DNA from: Inhella inkyongensis
GTDB taxonomy: Bacteria > Pseudomonadota > Gammaproteobacteria > Burkholderiales > Burkholderiaceae_C
NCBI RefSeq assembly: GCF_005952805.1
Contig: NZ_CP040709.1
Span: 2,046,001-2,110,000, forward strand
DNA: 64,000 bases
Direction: 5' to 3'
Shown here piece by piece: positions 53,428 to 61,881 of the stretch. The first letter of the stretch is position 1. Each line of letters starts with the position of its first letter. A program made the position numbers and the translations under genes. The notes under the pieces are model-generated. The model was not told the origin of the DNA. It saw nothing but the letters and a program-made list of their open reading frames with translations, and did not search any database.

Positions 53428-53742
53428 TCAGAAACTGCCAAAAAGGGTGTCGAGGGCGGCCGTGATCACGGCGGCCTGGGCGCGCAGGCTCAGTATGGGC
53501 TTGCGCAGAAGGTGGGCGGGCAGGGCGCCCAGGGCGGCGGTGTCCAGCACCACGGCCTGCTCCTGCACCAGAAAGACCGGGTTCAGTCCCTTGGCCGGGC
53601 GGCCAAACTGGTTCTCGGCCCGCAAGGGGATGACCACCCGGGTGGCCAGGCCGCTGATGTAGTCGTTCTGCAAATCCAGCAGGTAAGGGATGCGAGCGCG
53701 CTCCTGGGCCTCCGGGTTGGCATAGACGTCGTAGCGCGCCAC
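53428..53742 (-). CDS. ccdB: CcdB-family toxin
   Basis: A 104-residue toxin of the CcdB type, which poisons DNA gyrase. [20 protein letters not shown] and [17 protein letters not shown] are the expected N-terminal strands. The C-terminal helix, which in CcdB carries the gyrase-contacting residues, reads [15 protein letters not shown]; the usual Trp-Gly-Ile end is replaced by Phe-Gly-Ser-Phe. The start is a GTG directly abutting the ccdA stop. The pair sits between an ABC transporter and thyA. Confidence 0.88.
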   Translation of the reverse strand: MARYDVYANPEAQERARIPYLLDLQNDYISGLATRVVIPLRAENQFGRPAKGLNPVFLVQEQAVVLDTAALGALPAHLLRKPILSLRAQAAVITAALDTLFGSF

Positions 53743-53997
53743 TCAATCAGCCTCCCGCGCAAAGCTGCGGTAGCGCGCCAACGGCAGGCCCTCGCGCTCG
53801 ATGCGGGCGTTGTAGTCCTCGATCGCGCCTTGGTTATCCTGATTCCAGCGTTCCCAGTAACGGCGCTTGACCTCGGCGGCCAAGAGCTCGTCCACCGTGG
53901 CCGAGATGTTCATGCCCAACTCCTTGGCGGCATCCAGCACGCGGCTGTTGAGCGTGAGGTTGGTGGCGCGTTTGGGGGCGTCGTCAAGGCGCAGCAT
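53743..53997 (-). CDS. ccdA: CcdA-family antitoxin
   Basis: An 84-residue antitoxin. The N-terminus (MLRLDDAPKRATNLTLNSRV) is a ribbon-helix-helix DNA-binding domain, followed by LDAAKELGMNISATVDELLAA. The C-terminal toxin-binding tail, WERWNQDNQGAIEDYNARIE, is the CcdA signature. The ATG at 53997 lies 28 bases after the stop of the ABC transporter. ATGCGCAT-type repeats at 54015-54034 may be its own operator. Confidence 0.88.
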   Translation of the reverse strand: MLRLDDAPKRATNLTLNSRVLDAAKELGMNISATVDELLAAEVKRRYWERWNQDNQGAIEDYNARIEREGLPLARYRSFAREAD

Positions 53998-54012
53998 GAT
54001 GGACTCCAGTTC

Positions 54013-54036
54013 GTATGCGCATGAATTATGCGCGTG
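54013..54036 (-). promoter_or_regulatory. Putative ccdAB promoter/operator
   Basis: ATGCGC occurs at 54015-54020 (within the palindrome ATGCGCAT) and again at 54028-54033. Between them, on the minus strand, CATAAT is a good -10 match. The site is 16-39 bases upstream of the ccdA start and overlaps the end of the ABC transporter gene. Autoregulation by the antitoxin is typical of the family; this site is inferred. Confidence 0.35.
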
Positions 54037-55810
54037 CGAATTGCAGGGCGGCGAGCCGGGCATACACGCCACCCTGCGCCATCAACTCGGCGTGGGTGCC
54101 GGACTCGACCACCTGCCCTTGTTCCAGCACCAGGATGCGGTGGGCATGCTGCACGGTGGCCAGGCGGTGGGCGATCACCAGGGTCGAGCGCCCGGCCATG
54201 GCGGCGTCCAGTGCAGCCTGCACCAGGCGCTCGCTTTCGGCGTCCAGTGCGCTGGTGGCCTCATCCAGCAGCAGCAGCGGCGGGTTCTTCAGGATGGCCC
54301 GCGCAATGGCGATGCGTTGGCGCTGCCCGCCCGAGAGCCGCACGCCACGCTCGCCCAGATAGGTCTGGTAGCCATGGGGTAGGGCACTGATGAAGTCATG
54401 CGCCTGCGCGGCGCGGGCGGCGGCGATGACCTCGGCTTCGCTGGCCTCGGGCCGGCCATAGCGGATGTTCTCCAGCGCGTTGGTGCTGAAGAGCACGGCG
54501 TCCTGCGGCACCAGGCCGATGCGGCCGCGCAGGGCGTGCAGGTCCAGTCGATCGATGCGAACGCCATCGAGCGCAATGCTCCCGCTCTTGGCTTCGTAAA
54601 AGCGCTGCACCAGCTGGAACACCGTGGTCTTGCCGGCGCCGCTGGCTCCGACCAGGGCGACGGTCTCGCCGGGCTTGAGCTCAAAGTCCAGCCCGGCCAG
54701 GGCCAGGGTGTCGGGCCGGCTGGGGTAGCTGAAGCGCACGTCCTGAAAGATCAGGTGGGCGCCTCCATGGGCCGGCGGCAAGGGCTGGGGATGGGCGCTG
54801 GGCTGCACGGGTGAGCGGCTGTGCAGCAGCGCCATCAGGCGCTCGGTGGCGCCGGCCGCGCGCAGCAGATCGCCCCAGACCTCGGCCAGCACCGCCACTG
54901 AGCTCAGCAGCAGCACCACATAGACCACGGTCTGGCTCAGGTGCCCGGCGCTGATGCGCCCGGCCACCACCGCCTCGGTGCCCTGGTAGAGGCCCCAAAG
55001 CAGGGCGGCGAAATTGGCCACGATGACGAAGGCCACCAAGAGCGCGCGCATCTTGGCGCGCCGCTTGGCGGTGGCAAAGGCCGCCTCGGTGGCGCTGGCA
55101 AAGCGCGCGGCCTCGCGCGGTTCCTGGGCATAGCTCTGCACCACCGGAATGGCGTTGAGCACCTCACCAGCGATGGCCGAGGCATCGGCCACTTTGTCCT
55201 GGCTGTCGCGGCTGAGCGAACGCACCCGGCGGCTCCAGATCAGCGTGGGCGCCAGCACCAGCACCAATGCGCCGAGCACCTGGCCCATCACCACCGGGTT
55301 GGTGGCCACCAGCATCAGCAGGGCGCCGATGGCCATCAACGCATTGCGCAGACCCATGCTGAGCGAGGAGCCCACCACGGTCTGCACCAGGGTGGTGTCG
55401 GTGGTCAGGCGGCTGAGTACCTCGCCGGTACGGGTGCTCTCAAAGAAGCCCGGGCTGTGCTGGATCACATGGCGGTAGACGGCCGCACGCAGGTCCGCCG
55501 TGATGCGTTCGCCCAGCCAGGTCACCATGTAGTAGCGCGCCGCGGCGAACAGGCCCAAGGCCACGCCCACGGCAAACAGCAGCAGAAAGTGCTGGCGCAG
55601 CGCCATCAGCTGGGCGCTGCGGTCCTGCGGCAGAAAGCCCGCATCCACCAGCCGCCCCAGCGCGACCGGAAAGAGCAGGGTGGTGAGCGCCGCCCCCAAA
55701 AGGAAGAGGGCAGCCAGCGCAATGCGACCCCGGTACGGGCGCAGAAAAGGCAGCAAGCCACCCAGGGCGGCTGGGGATTTGGCCTTGGGCCGGTCGTCAG
55801 CGGTTTTCAT
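54026..55810 (-). CDS. ABC transporter half-molecule (exporter type, MsbA/ABCB-like)
   Basis: A 594-residue fusion of a six-helix membrane domain (about 20-310) with an ATPase domain (about 345-585). Walker A is GASGAGKTT, the Q-loop LVPQDAVLF, the signature LSGGQRQRIAIARA, Walker B LLLLDEATSALDAE and the H-loop VIAHRLATV. The motif text is that of mitochondrial-ATM/ABCB10-like homodimeric exporters. The substrate is unknown; lipid or peptide is usual. It lies 30 bases after the phosphatase gene and is followed by ccdAB. Confidence 0.92.
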   Translation of the reverse strand: MKTADDRPKAKSPAALGGLLPFLRPYRGRIALAALFLLGAALTTLLFPVALGRLVDAGFLPQDRSAQLMALRQHFLLLFAVGVALGLFAAARYYMVTWLGERITADLRAAVYRHVIQHSPGFFESTRTGEVLSRLTTDTTLVQTVVGSSLSMGLRNALMAIGALLMLVATNPVVMGQVLGALVLVLAPTLIWSRRVRSLSRDSQDKVADASAIAGEVLNAIPVVQSYAQEPREAARFASATEAAFATAKRRAKMRALLVAFVIVANFAALLWGLYQGTEAVVAGRISAGHLSQTVVYVVLLLSSVAVLAEVWGDLLRAAGATERLMALLHSRSPVQPSAHPQPLPPAHGGAHLIFQDVRFSYPSRPDTLALAGLDFELKPGETVALVGASGAGKTTVFQLVQRFYEAKSGSIALDGVRIDRLDLHALRGRIGLVPQDAVLFSTNALENIRYGRPEASEAEVIAAARAAQAHDFISALPHGYQTYLGERGVRLSGGQRQRIAIARAILKNPPLLLLDEATSALDAESERLVQAALDAAMAGRSTLVIAHRLATVQHAHRILVLEQGQVVESGTHAELMAQGGVYARLAALQFARA

Positions 55811-55840
55811 TGGGGCGGCATGCTGCCATGCCGCGCAAAG

Positions 55841-56401
55841 TCATTGGCAGGTCTTATCGACATTCGGCTCACCAATGGCATTCGGCTCGTGGATGGGATC
55901 CGGCTCGCCGTAGCGCAGGCTCAAGAGGCGCGGCGGTGTTTCAGTCTGGGGCAGTACCACCCAGGCCAGTCCGAATCGGGTTTCGCAGGGCGGCAAGGGC
56001 TTGGGGACGCCCAGGGCAGCGGCCAACTCGGTCACGGTGTTGCTGTGACCCACCACCAGCACACCGCCCTCCAAGGCTTGCACACGCGCAAGCAACTGTT
56101 GCCGATGGGCGGCCAGCCCGCCCGGTCCGAAGCCGACGGCCTCGACCTGCAGCCCCAGGCGCTCGGCCAGCGGTGCGGCCGTGGCTCGGGTGCGTTGGGC
56201 GTCCGAGCTGAGGATGTAGCGGATGCCGGCGTGCGCCAGGGCTTCGGCCAAGGCCTCGGCGCGGCGCTTGCCGGCGGCGGTCAGGCCTGGATCTGCACCG
56301 CTGGCCTTTTCAGCGTGGCGCACCAACACAACCAGGCTGGGGGCGGCGACGGCTGACTGACCCATCAGTAGAGCGGTCAAGAAGAGACTGAGGACGCGCA
56401 T
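55841..56401 (-). CDS. Histidine phosphatase family protein, exported
   Basis: A 186-residue phosphoglycerate mutase-like phosphatase with a signal peptide ending AVAA. The catalytic His is in VVLVRHAEKASGADPGLTAAGKRRAEAL; the second His is in GGVLVVGHSNTVTELAAALG. The RHAEK text is common in periplasmic SixA-like or Ais-like proteins. The substrate is unknown. It is close to the RHH gene, with 21 bases between. Confidence 0.88.
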   Translation of the reverse strand: MRVLSLFLTALLMGQSAVAAPSLVVLVRHAEKASGADPGLTAAGKRRAEALAEALAHAGIRYILSSDAQRTRATAAPLAERLGLQVEAVGFGPGGLAAHRQQLLARVQALEGGVLVVGHSNTVTELAAALGVPKPLPPCETRFGLAWVVLPQTETPPRLLSLRYGEPDPIHEPNAIGEPNVDKTCQ

Positions 56402-56422
56402 ATTCGGCTCTTTGGGTGGGGA

Positions 56423-56656
56423 TCAGTCTTTCCCGTCGGGCTCGCCTTCGCGGTGAGCCGAACTTTGGGTTGAGTTTTGGGCCAGTCTCGATTTGGGACT
56501 CCCGAGCCGGATGCCGCGCCGGCCCAAGGCTTCGCGCAGCAGCATCTCGGCCTGCGCATTGGCACTGCGCAGCTCCTGTGCGGCCAGGCGCTCGACCTCG
56601 GACCAAAGTTCGGGGTCGACGCGCAGGGGGAAGGACTTTTTGCCGGGGCTGGCCAT
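56423..56656 (-). CDS. Small Arc-type ribbon-helix-helix protein of the SPFH operon
   Basis: A 77-residue protein. KKSFPLRVDPELWSEVERLAAQELRSANAQAEMLLREALGRRG is an Arc/MetJ-like ribbon-helix-helix domain; here it is described in pieces: strand FPLRVDPELW, helix A SEVERLAAQE, helix B NAQAEMLLREAL. The basic C-terminal tail is Ser/Gln-rich. It lies two bases behind a membrane protein gene and in the SPFH operon, where such Arc-like genes often occur. It is a candidate regulator for the palindrome at 58090. Confidence 0.8.
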   Translation of the reverse strand: MASPGKKSFPLRVDPELWSEVERLAAQELRSANAQAEMLLREALGRRGIRLGSPKSRLAQNSTQSSAHREGEPDGKD

Positions 56657-56658
56657 GG

Positions 56659-57180
56659 CTATTCACCGGGGCGACGCGGGCGGCGCGGCGCGCTGCGGTG
56701 GACATCCAGTGCGGGGGGTGGGCCAAAGGCTCGATGAAGTCGCCAGGTCCAAATGATCAAGACCAGCGTGAAAGCGCCGAGCCCGGCAAACACCGCGCCC
56801 AGACCGAGCGCCGCCCTGGGATGCAGGGTGTCCCAGACGACCCAGGCATGTGCACCTGCCAACAATCCAAGCACCTGTAAACCCAGGGCGTCGATGTAGG
56901 GGGCCAACCGATCAAGGCTGGCCTTGCGACGTTCCCCCTCGAACCAATATTCCGCATGAGGCAAGTTCACACCGCCCTTGGCCCTGCGCCGTAGCAGCCA
57001 CATGCAGCCTGGTCCGGAGAACCAGGAACTCAATGCACCAATGCCACCCATGAGGGCGATGTAGCTGGCGCGGCTGGCCTCCTTTCCAGGGTCACCCACC
57101 AGGTCGGGCAACAGCGTGAAAGAACTCCAGCCAAAGCCGAGCAGGTAGGCCGCCCAAGACAGAAGGAACAGGATGCGCAT
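56659..57180 (-). CDS. Hypothetical membrane protein of the SPFH operon
   Basis: A 173-residue protein with about four transmembrane segments ([72 protein letters not shown]). A cytoplasmic loop contains [20 protein letters not shown]. No family is recognised. It is 9 bases after the SPFH gene and 2 bases before the RHH gene, so all three are co-transcribed. Confidence 0.75.
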   Translation of the reverse strand: MRILFLLSWAAYLLGFGWSSFTLLPDLVGDPGKEASRASYIALMGGIGALSSWFSGPGCMWLLRRRAKGGVNLPHAEYWFEGERRKASLDRLAPYIDALGLQVLGLLAGAHAWVVWDTLHPRAALGLGAVFAGLGAFTLVLIIWTWRLHRAFGPPPALDVHRSAPRRPRRPGE

Positions 57181-57189
57181 GGCGCTGAC

Positions 57190-58071
57190 TCAGCTGTACA
57201 GGGTGCCGGTGTTGACGATGGGCTGGGTCTCGCGATCCGAGCACAGCACCACCAGCAGATTGCTGACCATGGCCGCCTTGCGTTCATCGTCCAGGTGCAC
57301 GATTTCGCGCTCGGACAGGCCCTTGAGTGCGGCCTCCACCATGGTGACCGCGCCGTGCACGATCTTGCTGCGCGCGCTGATGATGGCCTCGGCCTGCTGG
57401 CGGCGCAGCATCACCTGGGCAATCTCGGGGGCATAAGCCAGGTGGCTGATCTTGGCGTCGATGACCGCCACGCCGGCATCCTCAAAGCGCTCCTGCAGTT
57501 CCTTGCGCAGAGCCAGGGCCACCACGTTCTGGCCGCCGCGCAGGGTGATGGCGGCGTCCTCTGGGTTCTCGCCCTCGTCGTAGGCATAGCTGGCAGCCAG
57601 GTGGCGGATGGCCGCCTCGGCCTGCACGCGTACATAGGCCTCGTAGTCATCCACCTGGAACAGAGCCTTGGCACTGTCGGCCACGCGCCAGACCACCACG
57701 GCGCTGATCTCGATGGGGTTGCCGCGCGCGTCGTTGACCTTGAGCGTGGGCGCATTCAGATTGCGGTCGCGCAGCGAGATCTTGCGCTTGATGGTCAGCG
57801 GGTTGGCCCAGCGCAGACCCTCACCGCGGTCGGTGCCGGTGTAGGCGCCGAACAGGGTGAGCGCGGCGGCCTGATTGGGGCTCAGCATGTAGAGACCCGC
57901 CAGCGCGATGCCGCCGGCCAAAACGAGGGCCAGTGGCAGCAGCGGGAAGACCCCCCGGCTGAACAGAAAGCCGCCGGCCAACAAAAGTCCCAAGCCGCAG
58001 ACGATGGCGGCGTAGCCATTTGCGCTGGTGGCGGGGCGTTCCGTGGTCGGGCTTTGCGTGGTCTTGCTCAT
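57190..58071 (-). CDS. SPFH/band 7 domain membrane protein
   Basis: A 293-residue stomatin/flotillin-like protein. Two N-terminal membrane helices (about 20-65) are followed by the SPFH domain, with [27 protein letters not shown] described here as [12 protein letters not shown] and [10 protein letters not shown], then [35 protein letters not shown] and [20 protein letters not shown]. Such proteins form large ring scaffolds in the membrane. AGGAGG precedes the ATG. A perfect palindrome sits 19 bases upstream of the start. Confidence 0.92.
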   Translation of the reverse strand: MSKTTQSPTTERPATSANGYAAIVCGLGLLLAGGFLFSRGVFPLLPLALVLAGGIALAGLYMLSPNQAAALTLFGAYTGTDRGEGLRWANPLTIKRKISLRDRNLNAPTLKVNDARGNPIEISAVVVWRVADSAKALFQVDDYEAYVRVQAEAAIRHLAASYAYDEGENPEDAAITLRGGQNVVALALRKELQERFEDAGVAVIDAKISHLAYAPEIAQVMLRRQQAEAIISARSKIVHGAVTMVEAALKGLSEREIVHLDDERKAAMVSNLLVVLCSDRETQPIVNTGTLYS

Positions 58072-58089
58072 GAGGCCTCCTAAGCGATC

Positions 58090-58105
58090 AAAGTGATATC
58101 ACTTT
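58090..58105. promoter_or_regulatory. Perfect 16-bp palindrome upstream of the SPFH operon
   Basis: AAAGTGATATCACTTT reads the same on both strands. It lies 19 bases before the start of the SPFH gene, in an AT-rich patch within otherwise GC-rich DNA. A two-fold symmetric repressor site is the natural reading; the operon's own ribbon-helix-helix protein or a GntR-type factor could bind it. Confidence 0.65.
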
Positions 58106-58228
58106 AGTTTCATTCATCGGGGTTGGCAAGCCCTGTCACACTGGCTTCACGTTTGAACCAATGGCCGATGAGCCTGGCCTTGCATAGAGTCCTCAGGCTG
58201 GCGCGCCACCGCGCCCTGGAACCTAAGC

Positions 58229-59083
58229 TTGCACCGTCGCACCGCCATCTCGACCGCTTTTGGCTTCGCTCTGGCCACTGCTCAGGCAGGTCAGTCTGTG
58301 GTCCTGCGCTATGCCCGTTTTTCCGCCACGGCGGACGACCCCCGCATTCATTTTCCGCTGGCGCTGCTGCGGGCCGCCCTGCTGGCCCAGGGGCTTGAGG
58401 TCGAGTTTCAGCCGGCCGAATGGGCGATGGAGCGCACCCGCGCCATCAAGGCGGTCGCGGATGGCGAGATTGATTTCATGTGGAGCAGCCTGGGGCGCGA
58501 AATCGAGCAGCAGCTGCGGCCCATCCGCATCCCGATCTACCGCGGGCTGATCGGCCAGCGCATCTTCATCATTCATCGCGAGCGCGAGGCCGAGTTCGCG
58601 CGGATTCAGAAGCTGCCGGACTTGGCGCGCTTGACCGCCGGTCAGGGGGTGGGCTGGGTGGATACCCAGATCCTGCAGGCGGCCGGCCTGAAGGTGGTGA
58701 GCAATACCTACGACGCGCTGTTCAAGTCCCTGGCGCGCGGGACCATCGACTACTTTCCGCGCGGCGCCAATGAAGCCCCCGCCGAGGTGGCCGCCCGGGC
58801 GACAGAGTTTCCCGAGCTGATGGTGGAGCCGCGCCTGCTGCTGGCCTATCGCAGCGACAACATCTTTCTGGTCGGTCGTGAAAACACCGCCCTGGCCCAG
58901 CGCATCGAGGCTGGATTGCTGGCGCTGCACGCCAGCGGCGGCTACCAACGTCTGTTCGATGCCCACCCCTATGTGCAGAAGGTGTTGGCCGAGGCGAAGC
59001 TGGCCCAGCGTCTGCGGCTGGAGATCCCCAATCCCATGCTCTCTGACGAGGATCGCAGGATCCCCGAGCGCTTCTGGCTGTAG
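58229..59083 (+). CDS. Periplasmic solute-binding family 3-like protein
   Basis: A 284-residue protein with a likely signal peptide (HRRTAISTAFGFALATAQAG) starting at a TTG at 58229. No ATG is near. The rest is a type II periplasmic-binding fold (RIHFPLALLRAALLAQGLEV, DGEIDFMWSSLGREIEQQL, GQRIFIIHRE, GTIDYFPRGANEAPAE). No transporter genes are adjacent, so it may be a sensor-type or orphan binding protein. Convergent miaA ends three bases after its stop. It resembles the binding protein at 40845 only in fold. Confidence 0.8.
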   Translation: MHRRTAISTAFGFALATAQAGQSVVLRYARFSATADDPRIHFPLALLRAALLAQGLEVEFQPAEWAMERTRAIKAVADGEIDFMWSSLGREIEQQLRPIRIPIYRGLIGQRIFIIHREREAEFARIQKLPDLARLTAGQGVGWVDTQILQAAGLKVVSNTYDALFKSLARGTIDYFPRGANEAPAEVAARATEFPELMVEPRLLLAYRSDNIFLVGRENTALAQRIEAGLLALHASGGYQRLFDAHPYVQKVLAEAKLAQRLRLEIPNPMLSDEDRRIPERFWL

Positions 59084-59085
59084 GC

Positions 59086-60006
59086 CTATAGCGCCTGGGC
59101 GAGGTGGCGCAATGCGTCCAGCAAGCCGGGCGAGCTGGCCTCCACGATCTGCCGCGTGGGCATGCTGCGCAGCCAGGTGATCTGGCGCTTGGCCAATTGA
59201 CGCGTGGCCGCCTGTGCGCGCTCTCTGAGCGTCTTCAGATCGGGTGGATCGGCTGCATCCAGGGCCTCCCAGGCTTGGCGATATCCCACGCAGCGCATGG
59301 AGGGCAGTTCCAGGTGCAAATCGCCGCGCGCACGCAGGGCTCGCACCTCATCCAGAAAGCCGGCGGCCAACATGGCGTCAAAGCGAGCGTCCAGGCGGGC
59401 GTGCAACCAGGCGCGGTCTTCGGTCTCGATGCTGATCAGCGGCCAATCCACGCCTGCGCTGCGCTGGGGTTGGGCATGCCACCAGCTCAGCGGCTTGCCG
59501 CTGGCGCGAAACACTTCCAGCGCGCGCTGGATGCGCTGGCTGTCAGTGGGGTGCAGGCGGGTGGCGGTGATCGGGTCGCAGGTGACGAGTTCGGCATGCA
59601 GGGCCGGCCAGCCGCGCTGCACGGCTTCGGCATCCAGCGCGGCACGCTGCGCCGGATCGCTGGGCGGCAGCTCGGACAGCCCGTCGCGCAAGGCCTTCAC
59701 ATAGAGCATGGTGCCGCCCACCAGCAGAGGGCGGCGGCCGCGCGCCTGGATCTCGTCCACTAGGCGCTTGGCGTCAGCCACGAACTGGGCTGCGCTATAG
59801 CTCTGGGTCGCATCGAGGATGTCGATCAGGTGGTGCGGTACAGCGGCCCGCTCTTCCGGGCTGGGTTTGGCGCTGCCGATGTCCAGGCCGCGATAGATCA
59901 GCGCCGAGTCGACGCTGATGATTTCACAGGGCTGCTCGGCCGCCAGCGCGAGCGCGCAGGCGGTCTTGCCCGCGCCAGTGGGGCCGACGATGAAGAGGGG
60001 CTTCAC
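59086..60006 (-). CDS. miaA: tRNA dimethylallyltransferase MiaA
   Basis: A 306-residue enzyme that adds a prenyl group to A37 of tRNAs reading UNN codons. The P-loop is [17 protein letters not shown] and the [17 protein letters not shown] motif holds the catalytic Asp. [32 protein letters not shown] and [15 protein letters not shown] are the other family motifs. The start is a GTG at 60006; no ATG is near. In many proteobacteria miaA follows mutL. Here a pseudouridine synthase gene and a tandem repeat lie between them. Confidence 0.95.
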   Translation of the reverse strand: MKPLFIVGPTGAGKTACALALAAEQPCEIISVDSALIYRGLDIGSAKPSPEERAAVPHHLIDILDATQSYSAAQFVADAKRLVDEIQARGRRPLLVGGTMLYVKALRDGLSELPPSDPAQRAALDAEAVQRGWPALHAELVTCDPITATRLHPTDSQRIQRALEVFRASGKPLSWWHAQPQRSAGVDWPLISIETEDRAWLHARLDARFDAMLAAGFLDEVRALRARGDLHLELPSMRCVGYRQAWEALDAADPPDLKTLRERAQAATRQLAKRQITWLRSMPTRQIVEASSPGLLDALRHLAQAL

Positions 60007-60021
60007 GCTGAGAAGACTGAA

Positions 60022-60219
60022 CCCGCGAAGGGCCGCTCCCGAGCGGGTTCAGCCCCCTCGGGGGGGTGGCGGAGGGACGATTGCTTCAATCGGCCCGCAG
60101 ACTGGGGGCTCAAAAGTTTTCCCGCGAAGGGCCGCTCCCGAGCGGGTTCAGCCCCCTCGGGGGGGTGGCGGAGGGACGATTGCTTCAATCGGCCCGCAGA
60201 CTGGGGGCTCAAAACTTTT
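60022..60219. repeat. 99-bp tandem direct repeat, two copies
   Basis: Bases 60022-60120 are repeated at 60121-60219 with almost no change. Each unit contains CCCGCGAAGGGCCGCTCCCG, GAGCGGGTTCAGCCCCCTCG and GGCGGAGGGACGATTGCTTC. GCTCCCGAGC could form a small hairpin. The end of copy 2 (AAAACTTTTCCCAG) overlaps the last codons of the pseudouridine synthase gene. The unit also seems to be of the dispersed-repeat type, but no third copy lies in the window. Confidence 0.85.
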
Positions 60220-61774
60220 CCCAGGGGGCGAGATAGCGCCATTGACCCAGCGGCAGGGCGGACAGCGGAATGCGGCCCATGCGCACGCGCTTGAGGCCCA
60301 GCACCTTCAGTCCCACCAGCTCGCACATGCGGCGGATCTGACGCTTGCGACCTTCGCGCAGCACAAAGCGCAGCTGGTCCTCATTGGCCCAGCTGACCTT
60401 GGCTTCGCGCAGTTGCACGCCGTCCAACTCCAGGCCATGGCACAGGCGTGCCAGCAGCTCGGGCGGGAACACATGCATGGGGGACTCGCCCTCGACGCCG
60501 TCGACACGGGCCACTCGCACCAGGTACTCCTTTTCGACATCGCTGTCGTCGCCGATCAAGGTCTTGGCTACACGGCCGTCCTGGGTGAAGACCAAGAGAC
60601 CGGTGGAGTCGATGTCCAGGCGGCCAGCCGGGGCCAGGCCACGCAGCTGCGCAGCGTTGAAGCCGATATGGCCCAGGGTCGGGTCCTCGACCCAGCGGGT
60701 GTCGGCGCGGATCAGGCTGACGGCCGGCTCGTAGCCGTCCTCAGGCTGACCCGAGACCAACCCGATGGGCTTGTGCAACAGGATGGTGACGCGCTGCGCC
60801 TGCTGCTTTTGCGCGGCCGGGTCGATCTCGATCTGGGCCTCGGGGCCGATGCGCAGGCCGAGCACAGCGAGCTTGCCATCCACGCGCACCCAACCCATCT
60901 CGATCCATTCATCCGCCTCGCGGCGCGAGGCGATGCCGCGGTCGGCCATCACCTTGGAGAGGCGCTCGCCCTGGCCTTCGCTGGGCTCTGGCGCTTCACG
61001 ACGCGGCTTGAATTCCGCACTCGTACGACGGTCATCGCGGCGCGGCGGGCGGTCGCCATAGCTGGCGCCTTCACGCGGCGGGCGATCCGCGCGCGGGCCA
61101 GGTCCGCCAAAGCCGCCTCGGTCATCATGGCGCGGCGGGCGGTCGCTATAGCTACCGCCTTCGCGGGGCGGGCGATCCCCTCGCGGGCCGGGTCCGCCAA
61201 AGCCGCCTCGGTCATCGCGGCGCGGCGGGCGGTCGCTATAGCTGCCACCTTCGCGCGGCGGACAATCCCCTCGCGGGCCAGGTCCGCCAAAGCCGCCTCG
61301 GTCATCACGGCGCGGCGGGCGGTCGCTATAGCTGCCGCCTTCGCGTGGCGGACGATCCCCTCGCGGGCCAGGTCCGCCAAAGCCGCCTCGGTCATCGCGG
61401 CGCGGCGGGCGGTCGCCATAGCCGCCGCCTTCGCGTGGCGGCCGGTCCCCGCGAGGACCACCCGAGAAGCCGCCGCGGTCATCGCGACGGGGGGGGCGGT
61501 CGCCATAGCTGCCGCCTTCGTGTGGCGGGCGATCCCCACGCGGGCCAGGGCCACCGAATCCACCCCGGTCATCGCGACGGGGCGGGCGGTCGCCATAGCT
61601 GCCGCCTTCGCGCGGCGGGCGCGACTGGCGCTGTTCGCGCTCTGCCTGTGCCTCCGCCAGGGTCGGGCGCTTCTTGGGGGTGTTCATGCCGCGCACGGGG
61701 GCGCGGTCACCGCGTGGCGCGGCGCTGCCCTTGAGCTTGAGGGTGGTCTTCTTCTTGCTGTCGTCGGTGCTCAT
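60209..61774 (-). CDS. RsuA/RluB-family pseudouridine synthase with long RG-rich repeat extension
   Basis: A 521-residue protein. The C-terminal 265 residues are a complete synthase: S4 RNA-binding domain ([20 protein letters not shown]), then the catalytic motif [18 protein letters not shown] with the essential Asp, and the C-terminal [19 protein letters not shown] motif. This type modifies 23S rRNA (RluB, RluF) or 16S rRNA (RsuA). The N-terminal 250 residues begin [20 protein letters not shown] and are mainly seven repeats of about 30 residues ([18 protein letters not shown] and related), rich in Arg, Gly, Pro and Asp. The start is the ATG at 61774; upstream text is non-coding. Confidence 0.92.
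   Translation of the reverse strand: MSTDDSKKKTTLKLKGSAAPRGDRAPVRGMNTPKKRPTLAEAQAEREQRQSRPPREGGSYGDRPPRRDDRGGFGGPGPRGDRPPHEGGSYGDRPPRRDDRGGFSGGPRGDRPPREGGGYGDRPPRRDDRGGFGGPGPRGDRPPREGGSYSDRPPRRDDRGGFGGPGPRGDCPPREGGSYSDRPPRRDDRGGFGGPGPRGDRPPREGGSYSDRPPRHDDRGGFGGPGPRADRPPREGASYGDRPPRRDDRRTSAEFKPRREAPEPSEGQGERLSKVMADRGIASRREADEWIEMGWVRVDGKLAVLGLRIGPEAQIEIDPAAQKQQAQRVTILLHKPIGLVSGQPEDGYEPAVSLIRADTRWVEDPTLGHIGFNAAQLRGLAPAGRLDIDSTGLLVFTQDGRVAKTLIGDDSDVEKEYLVRVARVDGVEGESPMHVFPPELLARLCHGLELDGVQLREAKVSWANEDQLRFVLREGRKRQIRRMCELVGLKVLGLKRVRMGRIPLSALPLGQWRYLAPWEKF
61020..61625 (-). repeat. Seven ~90-bp in-frame repeats coding RG-rich units
   Basis: Units of about 90 bases (87-90) coding [18 protein letters not shown] and [12 protein letters not shown] are repeated about seven times. 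Copies 3-6 are nearly identical and differ mainly by Gly/Ser and Arg/Cys/His changes. This pattern of close DNA copies suggests recent expansion by slippage or unequal exchange. Confidence 0.85.
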
Positions 61775-61881
61775 GGGCTGGTCCTTGTGGCGAATGCTCC
61801 GCCAGGGGTGAATCATGCACGCGCTGCGGCTTGGGCGGCTGCGCTGTGTCGTGGGGAGTGGTGTGACGCGGGGAGGCGAGC

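Noticed and set aside
61020..61625. Regularly spaced repeats resembling a CRISPR array
   Set aside because: The units are head-to-tail coding repeats of about 90 bases without unique spacers, in frame with an S4/pseudouridine synthase domain.
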